A DNA stretch of 20,427 nucleotides. It comes from DASXUX01 sp036504595. Lineage in GTDB: Bacteria; Planctomycetota; SZUA-567; H5-PLA8. The notes beneath the pieces are model-generated. The model did no database searches. It was not told the origin of the DNA and saw only the letters and a list, made by a program, of their open reading frames with translations. A program made the position numbers and the translations under genes. The stretch lies in contig DASXUX010000013.1 in assembly GCA_036504595.1 (NCBI GenBank), positions 1 through 20,427 of the forward strand, read 5' to 3'. Shown piece by piece: positions 6,461 through 14,588 of this stretch. Numbering within the stretch: the first letter of the stretch is position 1; each line of letters begins with the position of its first letter.

Positions 6461-9169
6461 CTAGACCGCCTGCAAAATCTCGTTTAATGCTCGGCACAAC
6501 TCGCCAGGATTGCAGGGCTTAGCGAAGTGCCGCAGGAAACCTTCATCCAGAGCACGCTTTCGATCTTCCGCGCGGGCAAAGGCCGTCAGGGCGATCGCTG
6601 GAACCTGGATGCCTTGCCGGCGCATCTCGCGGAGGAGTTCGTATCCGTCCGTATCGGGCATTCCGATATCCGTAATCAATATATCAGGCGGGCGCTCGGC
6701 GGCTTTCTGTAGAGCCTCTTTGGCTGACATTGCCATGATGAGCTCTGCACCCATTGACTGCAGAAGCGTTGCCAGGTACTCCAGGGTATCCTTGTCATCA
6801 TCGACGATTAGCAGTCGCTTCCCTTTGAGTAGCCCCGTATTGTAAGGCGCTTGCTCTAGCGCTGCCTGCTGAGCGACTGCGCTTGAAACCGTAATTGACG
6901 AGGCGGTAGCAGGCAGGCGCACAACGAACGTGCTTCCTTCTCCGCGGCCTTTGCTTTCCACACTAACATTTCCTCCATGCAGAAGCACGAGCTCATGCAC
7001 GATGGAGAGGCCCAGGCCCAAGCCGCCATGCCGCCGTGTGTAGGTACTATCGGACTGGCTGAAGCGCTTGAACATATTCGGTACAAATGCTGGGTCGATT
7101 CCCTCACCCGTATCGGTCACACGTAGCTCGGCTTCGCACCCCACGCGCCGCAGGCGAATTTCGACTTTTCCGCCATCGTGATTGAACTTGATCGCATTGC
7201 TTAGGAGGTTCCAAACGATCTGCTGCAATCGGTCCGCATCCCCGAGTACTGGTCCTACGGATTCCTCCATCACAAATTTCATGTGAATCTGTTTGCCCTC
7301 GGCCATTGTGCGCACGGCTTCCATGGCACCTTCGATGACCTGAGCCAGCCCAACCGGTGCAAGCTGAATTTGGACTTTTCCTGAGACGATGCGGCTTACA
7401 TCGAGTAAGTCTTCAACGAGCCTGATCTGCGCACGCACGTTTCTATTGATCGTATCTAACCCGCGTTCAAGCAGCTTCTCATCTGCCTTGGTATTGCGCA
7501 GAATTTGCGTCCAGCCGAGAATAGGCGTCAGTGGTGTGCGCAATTCATGCGAAACGACAGCCAAGAACTCATCTTTGCGGCGTGAGGCTGCGGCTAATTC
7601 GTCGGCCGTCCGACGTAAGGCTTGTTCCGCAAGTTTGCGCTCAGTCAGGTCTACACCATGAGCAAAAATACGTTGGATCGTTCCATCCGGCTCCCGCAGC
7701 GGCTGGATTACAAAATCCAGCCACGCTTCTTCCATTGCCCCGCCAGCGCCGCGCGCAAGCATTACTGAAACGTCGTTTGCAATAAAGGGCTCTCCAGTTT
7801 GACGAACACGATCGAGAATCTGCGGATAAGGCGTGCCGGCGATCTCCGGCAGTGCCTCCACAAGTTTCTTGCCAAGAATGTCATGCCGGCCTACTACTTC
7901 ATAGTAGTGATTGTTCGCCAATTCGAAGATATGGTCAGGGCCGCGCATAACGGCCATGAACGACGGGGCGCGCTGGATGATCTCCGTCAACCGCGATTCG
8001 CTTTGCCGCAGCGCCTCTTCTGCACGTCGGCGTTCGGTCACGTCCTCCTTGACGGCTACGAAGTGTGTGACATCGCGCCCAGTTGCGCGCACAGGGGCAA
8101 TGGTCATCTCTTCAGTGTAAGATGTGCCGTCTTTGCGACGGTTGATCAGTTCGCCGTGCCACGTATCTCCGCGCAAGATCGTTTCCCACAGATCACGGTA
8201 GATCTCAGGGCGAGTTTCACCTGACTTCAGCACTCGTGGATTCTGCCCCAGCGCCTCCTCGCGCGTGTAACCCGTCAGCTTGGTGAACGCCGGATTGACC
8301 CACTTAATTCGGCCTTGCCGATCCGTGATAACTACGGCATTTGCTGCGGACTCCAGAGCTTGAGACAGCAGGCGCAATTCCACTGCAGCACGCCGCTTCT
8401 CCGTCACATCGTGGAAGACCATGACGACGCCAAGCGTATTGCCGGCCGTATCGCGAATGGGCGCAGCACTGTCCTCAATAGGGCATTCATGTCCATCTTT
8501 ATGGACTAGGTTCGTATGATTCGCCAGACCCACGATGACGCCCTCACGCAGGACTCGCGCTACCGGATTCGCGGCAACCAAGCGCGTATCCTCATTGATA
8601 ATATTGAACACTTTTTCCAGTGGTTGCCCCACGGCGTCGGCGTTCTTCCAACCTGTAGCTTGTTCCGCAACGGGATTGAGCAGGGTTACTCGTCCTTCGT
8701 GATCCGTGGCGATGACGGCGTCGCCAATGCTGGCGAGTGTGACCCGTAGCCATTCGCGTTCTCTCGTGATCTCTTCCTGGGCCTGCAGGCGCGCCAGAAC
8801 TACGGTCTCACGTTTTTGCGCCCGTTCGCGCAAACCCGCCGTCAAGCTGATGAATATTCCCGCGACAGTAAACATGACTGTGCCGATTATGTCGCCAGAG
8901 GCCGCAATTCCGAACCCAACGGGTGCGATGAATAAGTAATCCGCCAGAAGGACAGAGAGCACCGTCGCGACGATACCGGGTCCGCAGCCGGCCAGCAACG
9001 CGGCCAACGCCACTGCCGGGGAAAAGCTGACAAAGGCCAGTCTCTGACCAAAAAGATCGCGAAGTAACCAGCGAAAGACTGCCGCCAGAATGACTGTCAG
9101 CACCGCCAGTCCATAGCGCGCGAATGGCCGGGAGAAAAGCGCCGGCGCGGATCTGATATCAAGAGGCAT
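6461..9169 (-). CDS. Membrane hybrid histidine kinase (4TM-PAS-PAS-PAS-HisKA-HATPase-REC)
   Basis: A 902-residue product from ATG 9167-9169. A GTG two codons earlier has a better GGGGGA spacing and could be the real start. Residues ~16-110 hold four hydrophobic segments of the KdpD/DUF4118 type. Three PAS domains follow (~140-255, ~265-380, ~392-510), each ending in a DVTE/DLTE linker. HisKA has RRKDEFLAVVSHELRTPL with phospho-His ~541. The HATPase has NLLSNAIKF (654-662), DTGEGID (686-692) and GGLGLGLSI (715-723). The receiver (~785-900) has IVDDDKD, phospho-Asp in ITDIGMPD (D834) and Lys in FAKPCNP (K884). All key residues are present. It should sense a membrane or cytosolic signal through PAS, autophosphorylate and pass phosphate to its own receiver, probably on toward an Hpt protein not seen here. 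It lies divergent from the second hybrid kinase at 9935. Confidence 0.93.
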   Translation of the reverse strand: MPLDIRSAPALFSRPFARYGLAVLTVILAAVFRWLLRDLFGQRLAFVSFSPAVALAALLAGCGPGIVATVLSVLLADYLFIAPVGFGIAASGDIIGTVMFTVAGIFISLTAGLRERAQKRETVVLARLQAQEEITREREWLRVTLASIGDAVIATDHEGRVTLLNPVAEQATGWKNADAVGQPLEKVFNIINEDTRLVAANPVARVLREGVIVGLANHTNLVHKDGHECPIEDSAAPIRDTAGNTLGVVMVFHDVTEKRRAAVELRLLSQALESAANAVVITDRQGRIKWVNPAFTKLTGYTREEALGQNPRVLKSGETRPEIYRDLWETILRGDTWHGELINRRKDGTSYTEEMTIAPVRATGRDVTHFVAVKEDVTERRRAEEALRQSESRLTEIIQRAPSFMAVMRGPDHIFELANNHYYEVVGRHDILGKKLVEALPEIAGTPYPQILDRVRQTGEPFIANDVSVMLARGAGGAMEEAWLDFVIQPLREPDGTIQRIFAHGVDLTERKLAEQALRRTADELAAASRRKDEFLAVVSHELRTPLTPILGWTQILRNTKADEKLLERGLDTINRNVRAQIRLVEDLLDVSRIVSGKVQIQLAPVGLAQVIEGAMEAVRTMAEGKQIHMKFVMEESVGPVLGDADRLQQIVWNLLSNAIKFNHDGGKVEIRLRRVGCEAELRVTDTGEGIDPAFVPNMFKRFSQSDSTYTRRHGGLGLGLSIVHELVLLHGGNVSVESKGRGEGSTFVVRLPATASSITVSSAVAQQAALEQAPYNTGLLKGKRLLIVDDDKDTLEYLATLLQSMGAELIMAMSAKEALQKAAERPPDILITDIGMPDTDGYELLREMRRQGIQVPAIALTAFARAEDRKRALDEGFLRHFAKPCNPGELCRALNEILQAV

Positions 9170-9598
9170 GCTCACTCGAATCCCCCTGGCTGCAGCTACT
9201 GCACTGGGCACCAAGATACCGGTACAGTTGGCACTGCGGTGGCGGATTGCGCAGCGCGCGGCTGGAGATAGTCTCTGCGCTGCGTCCTCAACTTCTTTCA
9301 ATCAACTCTAATCAGCGCGTCAAGTCGCGCAAATGCAGTTCGTTCACATGCAATTTAAGATCGGGTGCGCCTTCGCTTAGAAGACCTTTGGGGGTTACCC
9401 GAGCCCTGGTCCGCATGCCCAATCATGTTGCCACACGCCTGGGTGCCGTTCCATAGATTGCTGCGCGCAGTCGCATCCCGGCAGGGACACCGTGGCGACG
9501 ACTATGGAGAGATGATTGAATGCGTGGAGTTGACAGCCAACCGCAGCGTCTCCAAAGAGTGGCTGTGGGTCGATGGCGGTGCGCACGTTTGCGATTGC
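9170..9598. other. Intergenic stretch between divergent hybrid kinases
   Basis: It contains the upstream region of the minus-strand kinase (GGGGGA at ~9180) and, to the right, degenerate sequence leading into a receiver remnant. I see no intact gene here. The longer frame running rightward through 9365-9598 looks non-homologous until the receiver-like tail begins. Confidence 0.45.
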
Positions 9599-9715
9599 CG
9601 CCAGGAAGAAGACCGCCGGAAGACAAAAGACGCGGGTTTCGATCAGCACTTAACAAAACCGGCTGACCCGGACGCTATCGAAAAACTACTGGCACAGGTA
9701 ACCTTGCGCATATAG
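9599..9715 (+). pseudogene. Short receiver-tail remnant of a hybrid kinase
   Basis: About 38 codons read RQEEDRRKTKDAGFDQHL, then TKPADPDAIEKLLAQ and a stop shortly after. This matches the last alpha helix and the conserved-Lys loop of the receiver at the end of the 9935-12571 kinase (QEEDRRRTHEAGFDHHL, TKPADPEALERLLAR). Nothing upstream in the same frame resembles the rest of a receiver: the phospho-Asp and metal-binding residues are absent. It is the third occurrence of this tail in the window, and it lies just upstream of the intact relative. Confidence 0.65.
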
Positions 9716-9934
9716 CGGCATCATCAAGAAAACTGGCTGCTGAGTACGAAGTTACGCATATAGCCGATTCTTTCTCGCCCGCGATGACATCTTAGACGGT
9801 ATGTGCGCTCCCCACTTCACCCAAGCAATCACGGATGAGCAGGCATTAAACTTGCACTGCCTCGCCCGTACTTGAAGGGCCAGCACCCACTGAAAGGACG
9901 AGCGAACCAGCGATTCGGTTATCTCGTTTCCGCT
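9716..9934. other. Upstream region of the second hybrid kinase
   Basis: No gene is seen. The reading frame of the downstream kinase is open from a TTG at 9872. Neither that TTG nor the ATG at 9935 has a clear ribosome site. An AAAGGA at ~9892 is too far from the ATG to serve it, so the gene may be leaderless or start weakly. Confidence 0.35.
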
Positions 9935-12571
9935 ATGAGTTGGAGTTGGACCCGCAAACTGACCAACCCCAGTCACCCCGCAGTGCGATATGGGTTGGCG
10001 CTGGCTCTTACTGCCATCGGTTTAGGTGTGCGCTGGGCCCTTGAACCATTACTGCAAACCAAAGGCCCATATATTCTCGCGTACGGGTTATCCCTGATCA
10101 TCGCTTGGTTGTGGGGCTCAGGGCCGGCTCTTCTTTCGGTTGCGATCTTTATGGCCACCGGAGCCTATCTGTGGGTGCCACGACTGGATGCTGGAGACAT
10201 CATAATCTTGGCGGTCGGCTCCTTGGTGCAAGTGATTATTATCGGCATTGTCGGCCGCCAGCGGCGACTCACGTTGAAGTGGCGGGCAACCGTCGAGTCT
10301 TTGCGGCAAAGCGAGCAGCGGCTGCGAGCGACCTTCGATAATGCCGCCAGCGGGATTACCGAGACCGACCGCAACGATCGCCTGGTTGCGGTCAATGATC
10401 GCTTCTGCCAGATGCTCGGCTACACGCGAGAGGAACTGCTGGGGAAAAGCGTGCATGATCTAACCTACTCTGACGACCGGCCGCGCAGCAGGGAGTTCAA
10501 TGACCAGGCCCGCCAAGCAGGACGCCAGGTCATTCAATATGAAAAACGCTACCTGAAACGAGATGGCACGCCACTGTGGGTCCACGTCGCCATTTTCGCC
10601 GTTCGAGACGAGGCGGGCCAGCACCTCTATTCCGTTGTCACGGTTTTGGATCTCAGCGCTCTTACCGCGGCCGAGGCGCACGCGCGACTTCTGGCCGCCG
10701 GTCTCGAAGCTGCTCCACACGCGGTCTCTTTAAGCAAGACCGATCGCGAAGGCACAATCATGTGGGTGAATCCCGCGTTCACTAAGCTGACTGGCTACAG
10801 CGCCGAGGAGGTTATTGGACGCAGTCATCACATCCTTAGCTCCGGCCACCATGAAGAGGCGTTTTATCGCGAGATGTGGTCAACCATCAACCGAGGCGGC
10901 GCGTGGCATGGGGAAATTCTCAACCGCCGCAAGGATGGGACGCTCTATTGGGAGGAGATGGGCATCACGCCATTGCGTGATGAGAACGGAAATATCACCC
11001 ATTTCGTGGCCATCAAGCAGGACATCACGGAACGCAAGCGGATGGAGGAGGGGCTACGGCAAAGCGAGGAACGCTATTGCGCTCTTGTCAGAGCCAGCTC
11101 GGAAGCCATATATCGTATGAGTCCGGATGCGAGTGAGTTGCGCCAGCTCGATAGCAAAGCTTTCCTGGCTGAGACGAAAACCCCGAGCCGCACCTGGTTT
11201 GACTTCTATATTCCGCCGGAGGAACAGCCGCGCGTGAACGCGGCCATGCAGGACGCCATTCGGCGGAAAGACACGTTCGAACTGGAGCACCGGGTCCGGC
11301 GAGCCGATGGCAGCGTGGGCTGGACGTTCTCGCGTGCGGTTCCGCTGCTGGATGCCGATGGCAAGATCATCGAATGGTTCGGTGCCGCCAGCGACATCAC
11401 CGAACGCAAGCGAGCAGAAGCGGACCTGCGAAAGAGTGAGGAGAAGTATCGGGCAATAGCGGACACGCTGAGAGAGTCCGACCGCCGCAAAGACGAGTTT
11501 CTCGCCGTTTTGGGGCACGAGTTGCGCAATCCGCTTGCGCCGATCCGCAATGCGTCGCATCTGCTCAAGCGTGTTGACTCGACCGATCCGTTGTTGCAGC
11601 GAGCGCGCGAAATGATTGAGCGCCAGACGACACAAATGGCCCGGCTGATTGACGATCTTCTGGATGTTTCGCGCATTTCGCGCGGCAAGATCCAACTCGA
11701 GAAGGAAAGCGTAGATCTAACTCGCGTCGTCCACGCTTTTGTCGGCGACTATGCGCCTGTGTTGGAAAGCGGGGGACTGAAACTTGAACTCTGTCTGCCG
11801 GACAAACCACTCTGGATTTATGGCGATTCGGCGCGTGTGCATCAGGTTATCGGAAACTTGATCCAGAACTCCGTCAAGTTCACGGACTCTGGCGGAAAGG
11901 TCAGCCTGAGCCTGGGAACGCACGGCGAGCACGCTGTCATCATCGTCCAGGACACCGGAATCGGCATAGACGCGGAAACGCTTGGCCACATCTTCGAGCC
12001 TTTTAGCCAAGCCGAGCGATCTGTCGCTCGCGCGCGCGGGGGCCTGGGCCTCGGTTTGGCTCTAGTGAAGGGGATTACAGAACTGCACGGCGGAAGCGTG
12101 ACAGCGGAGAGCGCAGGCGTCGGACGTGGTGCGAAATTCACGGTCCGGCTCCCCCTGAGCGGAGTGCCAGTGGAGAAGAAGGCAGTTTCTGCTCGACAGC
12201 GCGGCGCAAAACAGCACCGCCGGGTCCTTATTATTGAAGACAACTTCGATGCGGCCGAGAGCATGCAGTTGCTGCTTTCGAGTTTTGGTCATGAGGTCGA
12301 ACTGGCTCATTCCGGCGTCGAGGGAGTTCGCAAGGCGCGCGATTTCCAGCCCGACGTGGTACTGTGCGACATCGGCTTGCCGGGCGAGATGGACGGTTTT
12401 GCTGTGGCCAAGGCGCTCCGTCAGGATAGCCACCTCTCATCCACCTATATGATCGCCATGACCGGTTACGGCCAGGAAGAAGACCGACGCCGCACGCACG
12501 AAGCTGGCTTTGATCACCATCTTACCAAACCGGCCGATCCGGAAGCTTTGGAACGACTCCTGGCGCGCTAA
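9935..12571 (+). CDS. Membrane hybrid histidine kinase (TM-PAS-PAS-PAS-HisKA-HATPase-REC)
   Basis: An 878-residue product from the ATG at 9935, chosen because the membrane part begins soon after (MSWSWTRKL). Upstream codons add only ~21 residues and lack domain character. Residues ~16-108 form about four hydrophobic segments (DUF4118-like). PAS domains lie at ~128-245, ~255-368 and ~380-492. HisKA has RRKDEFLAVLGHELRNPL with phospho-His ~528. The HATPase has NLIQNSVKF (641-649), DTGIGID (673-679) and GGLGLGLAL (702-710). The receiver (~762-878) has IIEDNFDAA, phospho-Asp in LCDIGLPGEMDG (D812) and Lys in LTKPADP (K865). The second PAS and the linkers are close to those of the kinase at 6461-9169, so the two are likely old duplicates. 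The receiver is the complete version of the fragments at 940-1245 and 9599-9715. The signal is unknown. Confidence 0.92.
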   Translation: MSWSWTRKLTNPSHPAVRYGLALALTAIGLGVRWALEPLLQTKGPYILAYGLSLIIAWLWGSGPALLSVAIFMATGAYLWVPRLDAGDIIILAVGSLVQVIIIGIVGRQRRLTLKWRATVESLRQSEQRLRATFDNAASGITETDRNDRLVAVNDRFCQMLGYTREELLGKSVHDLTYSDDRPRSREFNDQARQAGRQVIQYEKRYLKRDGTPLWVHVAIFAVRDEAGQHLYSVVTVLDLSALTAAEAHARLLAAGLEAAPHAVSLSKTDREGTIMWVNPAFTKLTGYSAEEVIGRSHHILSSGHHEEAFYREMWSTINRGGAWHGEILNRRKDGTLYWEEMGITPLRDENGNITHFVAIKQDITERKRMEEGLRQSEERYCALVRASSEAIYRMSPDASELRQLDSKAFLAETKTPSRTWFDFYIPPEEQPRVNAAMQDAIRRKDTFELEHRVRRADGSVGWTFSRAVPLLDADGKIIEWFGAASDITERKRAEADLRKSEEKYRAIADTLRESDRRKDEFLAVLGHELRNPLAPIRNASHLLKRVDSTDPLLQRAREMIERQTTQMARLIDDLLDVSRISRGKIQLEKESVDLTRVVHAFVGDYAPVLESGGLKLELCLPDKPLWIYGDSARVHQVIGNLIQNSVKFTDSGGKVSLSLGTHGEHAVIIVQDTGIGIDAETLGHIFEPFSQAERSVARARGGLGLGLALVKGITELHGGSVTAESAGVGRGAKFTVRLPLSGVPVEKKAVSARQRGAKQHRRVLIIEDNFDAAESMQLLLSSFGHEVELAHSGVEGVRKARDFQPDVVLCDIGLPGEMDGFAVAKALRQDSHLSSTYMIAMTGYGQEEDRRRTHEAGFDHHLTKPADPEALERLLAR

Positions 12572-12719
12572 GGGCAAGCATAAACGAGCTCGCCGGATGG
12601 AATCAGCAGGGCGTTGGGATTTCCGAGAGCTGGTCTCAAACAGAAGCGCCAACCTTCCATCTTCCGAGACCTTTATGTCGCAAACCGGCTCTGATTGCGC
12701 TGCGGCAGGTTGGGGAGTG

Positions 12720-13016
12720 CTATTGTCGAGCCGCCGCCGCCGCCGATAGCGCTTCGTCAATTGCTACTTCGATTGTTGTTGCCGCCGTGCTGACCTCTAT
12801 GGCGTCGCCAAAGAATGAGATCAGCGTTCGCTCGCGATCGGGAAAAAACACCATCTCAATCGGCGCTTCCCGCAGCGGCTCGCCCTTCTCGCCAGCCAGT
12901 ACGATCCGAAGCGCAATAGCCGACTCGTTGTTACAGGCTTCTCGGAGTGCCTTGTTCTCCAAGTCTTTGCAGCGCACGACAGAATGCGTCCATCCCGCAG
13001 GTGAACCAATGATCAT
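12720..13016 (-). CDS. Hypothetical 98-residue protein
   Basis: The start at ATG 13014-13016 is supported by GAGG (plus-strand 13024-13027) with a seven-base spacer. The product begins MIIGSPAGWTHSVVRCKDLE and has a mixed hydrophobic/charged middle (IALRIVLAGEKGEPLREAP, then IEMVFFPDRERTLISFFGD). It ends in an alanine-rich helix (DEALSAAAAARQ). It has no TM segment, no signal peptide and no motif I recognise. It converges with the hybrid kinase (stop 12571) and is divergent from the response regulator at 13227. The balanced composition and good ribosome site favour a real gene; its function is unknown. Confidence 0.5.
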   Translation of the reverse strand: MIIGSPAGWTHSVVRCKDLENKALREACNNESAIALRIVLAGEKGEPLREAPIEMVFFPDRERTLISFFGDAIEVSTAATTIEVAIDEALSAAAAARQ

Positions 13017-13216
13017 AAACGCGCCTCACATGAAGAAAGCAAATGGGCAGAAATTTTAATAACGACCCCACCACGAAGTCTAGGTTACTGCACTCCCGCC
13101 TCGGTAGCCAGCAACAACGCAGCGCTCGGATTCTTCTTGGCCCGAACGAACGGCAGCTTGCTGGCCCCGCAGTTGCAGTCCGTTATCGCTGTTTCCCGGC
13201 TGTCCTTTATCGATAC

Positions 13217-13221
13217 GGGAG
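13217..13221 (+). promoter_or_regulatory. Ribosome binding site GGGAG of the response regulator
   Basis: GGGAG lies five bases before ATG 13227. It decides this start over the in-frame TTG at 13137, which would add 30 residues without receiver character. Confidence 0.6.
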
Positions 13222-13226
13222 CAAAT

Positions 13227-13655
13227 ATGAACGTCCAACTCCGTACCCGAAGCACGGACGAAAAGGACGAGGTTTACGCGCGCTCGACATGCCAGGTTCT
13301 CATAATTGAAGACGACTATGACACGGCAGACTCGCTCGTATTGGCTCTGGCGTGCAACGGGTACGGAGTACGTGTCGTTGATAACCGGGCCTCAGCGATC
13401 CACGTTCTGAGGCGGCAACGGCAGGACGTGATCCTGATGGATTTGCGTATGCCTGGCTTGGGCGCACGTGAGTTCCTCTTTGATCTGCAGTCAGTTCAGC
13501 CTGAATGTGAAGTCGTACTTATGACGGCCGAAGCGGGAGCCGAGCACATCGCTGCCGAATTGGGCATTCAGCACTGGATTGAAAAGCCTTTTCAACTTGA
13601 TGACGTACTCGAAATCATCTCGCGGGTTGCGAGACAGACGCACGCCACGAAGTAG
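13227..13655 (+). CDS. Single-domain response regulator (CheY-like)
   Basis: A 142-residue protein that is nearly all receiver: acidic pocket in IIEDDYDTA (E28-D30), phospho-Asp in VILMDLRMPG (D72), Thr in LMTAEAG (T100) and Lys in WIEKPFQ (K120). An N-terminal extension of ~20 polar residues precedes the first strand. It has no DNA-binding or enzymatic output domain, so it should act by protein contact or as a phosphate relay or sink. Candidate donors in the window are the receiver-less kinase at 1287-2417 and, through an unseen Hpt protein, the hybrid kinases. Its receiver is clearly different from those of the hybrid kinases, so it is not another remnant of that duplication. Confidence 0.88.
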   Translation: MNVQLRTRSTDEKDEVYARSTCQVLIIEDDYDTADSLVLALACNGYGVRVVDNRASAIHVLRRQRQDVILMDLRMPGLGAREFLFDLQSVQPECEVVLMTAEAGAEHIAAELGIQHWIEKPFQLDDVLEIISRVARQTHATK

Positions 13656-13665
13656 GTCTACATCC

Positions 13666-13737
13666 TTCCCTGGTGGGAGCGCGGTCACCGGTTCGTTGCT
13701 CTAACGGCCCCTCCCGGCTGCGACTTTCACCAGGGAA
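13666..13737. other. Long inverted repeat / possible structured RNA after the response regulator
   Basis: TTCCCTGGTG (13666-13675) pairs perfectly with CACCAGGGAA (13728-13737) across a 52-base interior. The interior contains further pairable parts: GGGAG at 13675-13679 with CTCCC at ~13711-13715, and CCGGTT with AACGG with one bulged base. The element starts 11 bases after the regulator stop. No T-run follows, so it is not a simple terminator. It could be a small RNA, a 3' stability element or a protein-binding site. Seen by eye, not folded. Confidence 0.35.
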
Positions 13738-14027
13738 TCCCTGTTGTGCGCAGAACCTTAACCCCCAATGCGCCTCGGACCTGACGCAAGCGCCGCGCGC
13801 GTTGGCATTTTGGTTGCAGCGTTTGGGAAGAATCCCAACCGACGTGCATTATTTGAACGGTGCGTGCCTCGGAATTTGTGGGCCTGTATGACCTTTGCAC
13901 GTCGCCTGGGTAAAGCATCACAGAACTGGGTATCGCCGCTACGGATGCGCACCGTCACCGCATCTCAGCGGCGCGCCCCCAGCGGCAGAATCTGCGGGGA
14001 TTTACACTGGGTCTTTACCGGTGCTCA
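13738..14027. other. Intergenic stretch upstream of cassette copy B
   Basis: No supported gene. It contains a small perfect hairpin, TTGGGA-AGAA-TCCCAA at 13823-13838. It should hold the promoter of the small two-gene cassette, and no sequence here is obviously shared with the region upstream of copy A. Confidence 0.4.
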
Positions 14028-14282
14028 ATGGAAATTAACAAGCTACAAACAAGAGAAGCGCTGATCATGCTGTTTGGCGGGCCGATGATGATCGCCGCGA
14101 TCATGCTGGTGTCCGTTGGCGTTGGCCACTGGGTTACAGAACGTCATCCAACTCATGACATCCAGATCACCTCAATCTCCCCCAAACCGGGCAATGAGGA
14201 GGCGGTTCGCCCCAAAACGCCAACTATCGCCAAAGCTGCTGCGCGTCAGGAGCGGCTCTGTGCTCGGGAGGACGATCGTTAA
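14028..14282 (+). CDS. Small single-TM protein, cassette copy B
   Basis: An 84-residue product from ATG 14028 (MEINKLQTREALIMLFGG), or 71 residues from the internal ATG at 14067, which matches the start used by copy A. One TM segment, MLFGGPMMIAAIMLVSVGVG, is followed by GHWVTER and a polar, proline-containing tail. Neither start has a strong ribosome site. The sequence between the two starts is also conserved in copy A (NKLQTREALI), which mildly favours translation from the longer start here. The stop is followed by 35 bases and then the intact small cytoplasmic gene, the same order as in copy A. It is probably the membrane half of a two-protein unit. Family and function are unknown. Confidence 0.62.
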   Translation: MEINKLQTREALIMLFGGPMMIAAIMLVSVGVGHWVTERHPTHDIQITSISPKPGNEEAVRPKTPTIAKAAARQERLCAREDDR

Positions 14283-14317
14283 TGCTAACTGCGCTGCGCT
14301 ATCGCAGGGAGGAACTC

Positions 14318-14572
14318 ATGTCAGAAACAAAATATCGAGGGATCATCTTCGGCATTGGGAGCGAAGTTGCGGCACAAGTGGCTATACAGGACCTAACAGA
14401 GCCGCAGGCGCAGAAACTCGAAGAGGAGATTAGAAGAGTTGACTCGCAGCTCTCGGCGTTGGGAAGAACCGGTTACGGAGACACCCTGCGTGATCGACTC
14501 CGTAACTCAAAGCTGGGCTTCGACGAGGCGATCGAAGCCTGCCGTGAGTTCCTGGAGTACTACTCGCGATAG
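14318..14572 (+). CDS. Small 84-residue cytoplasmic protein, intact copy B
   Basis: The ATG at 14318 has an excellent GGGAGG ribosome site five bases upstream. The protein begins MSETKYRGIIFGIGSEVA, has a charged central helix (LEEEIRRVDSQLSALGRT), the segment GYGDTLRDRLR, and a C-terminal helix EAIEACREFLEYYSR. It has no TM segment. The conservation of this reading frame with the copy at 246-501, including its end beyond the frameshift, argues that it is a real protein under selection. It is the second gene of a two-gene unit with the TM protein upstream and converges with the GGDEF gene 16 bases downstream. I do not recognise the family; the helical, charged make-up suggests a binding or adaptor protein rather than an enzyme. 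Confidence 0.75.
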   Translation: MSETKYRGIIFGIGSEVAAQVAIQDLTEPQAQKLEEEIRRVDSQLSALGRTGYGDTLRDRLRNSKLGFDEAIEACREFLEYYSR

Positions 14573-14588
14573 GAGAACAAACTTCGTC

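Noticed and set aside
13690..13715. tRNA T-arm-like GGTTCG sequence
   Set aside because: No matching acceptor, anticodon or D-arm could be placed around it. It is better explained as part of the nested inverted repeat.
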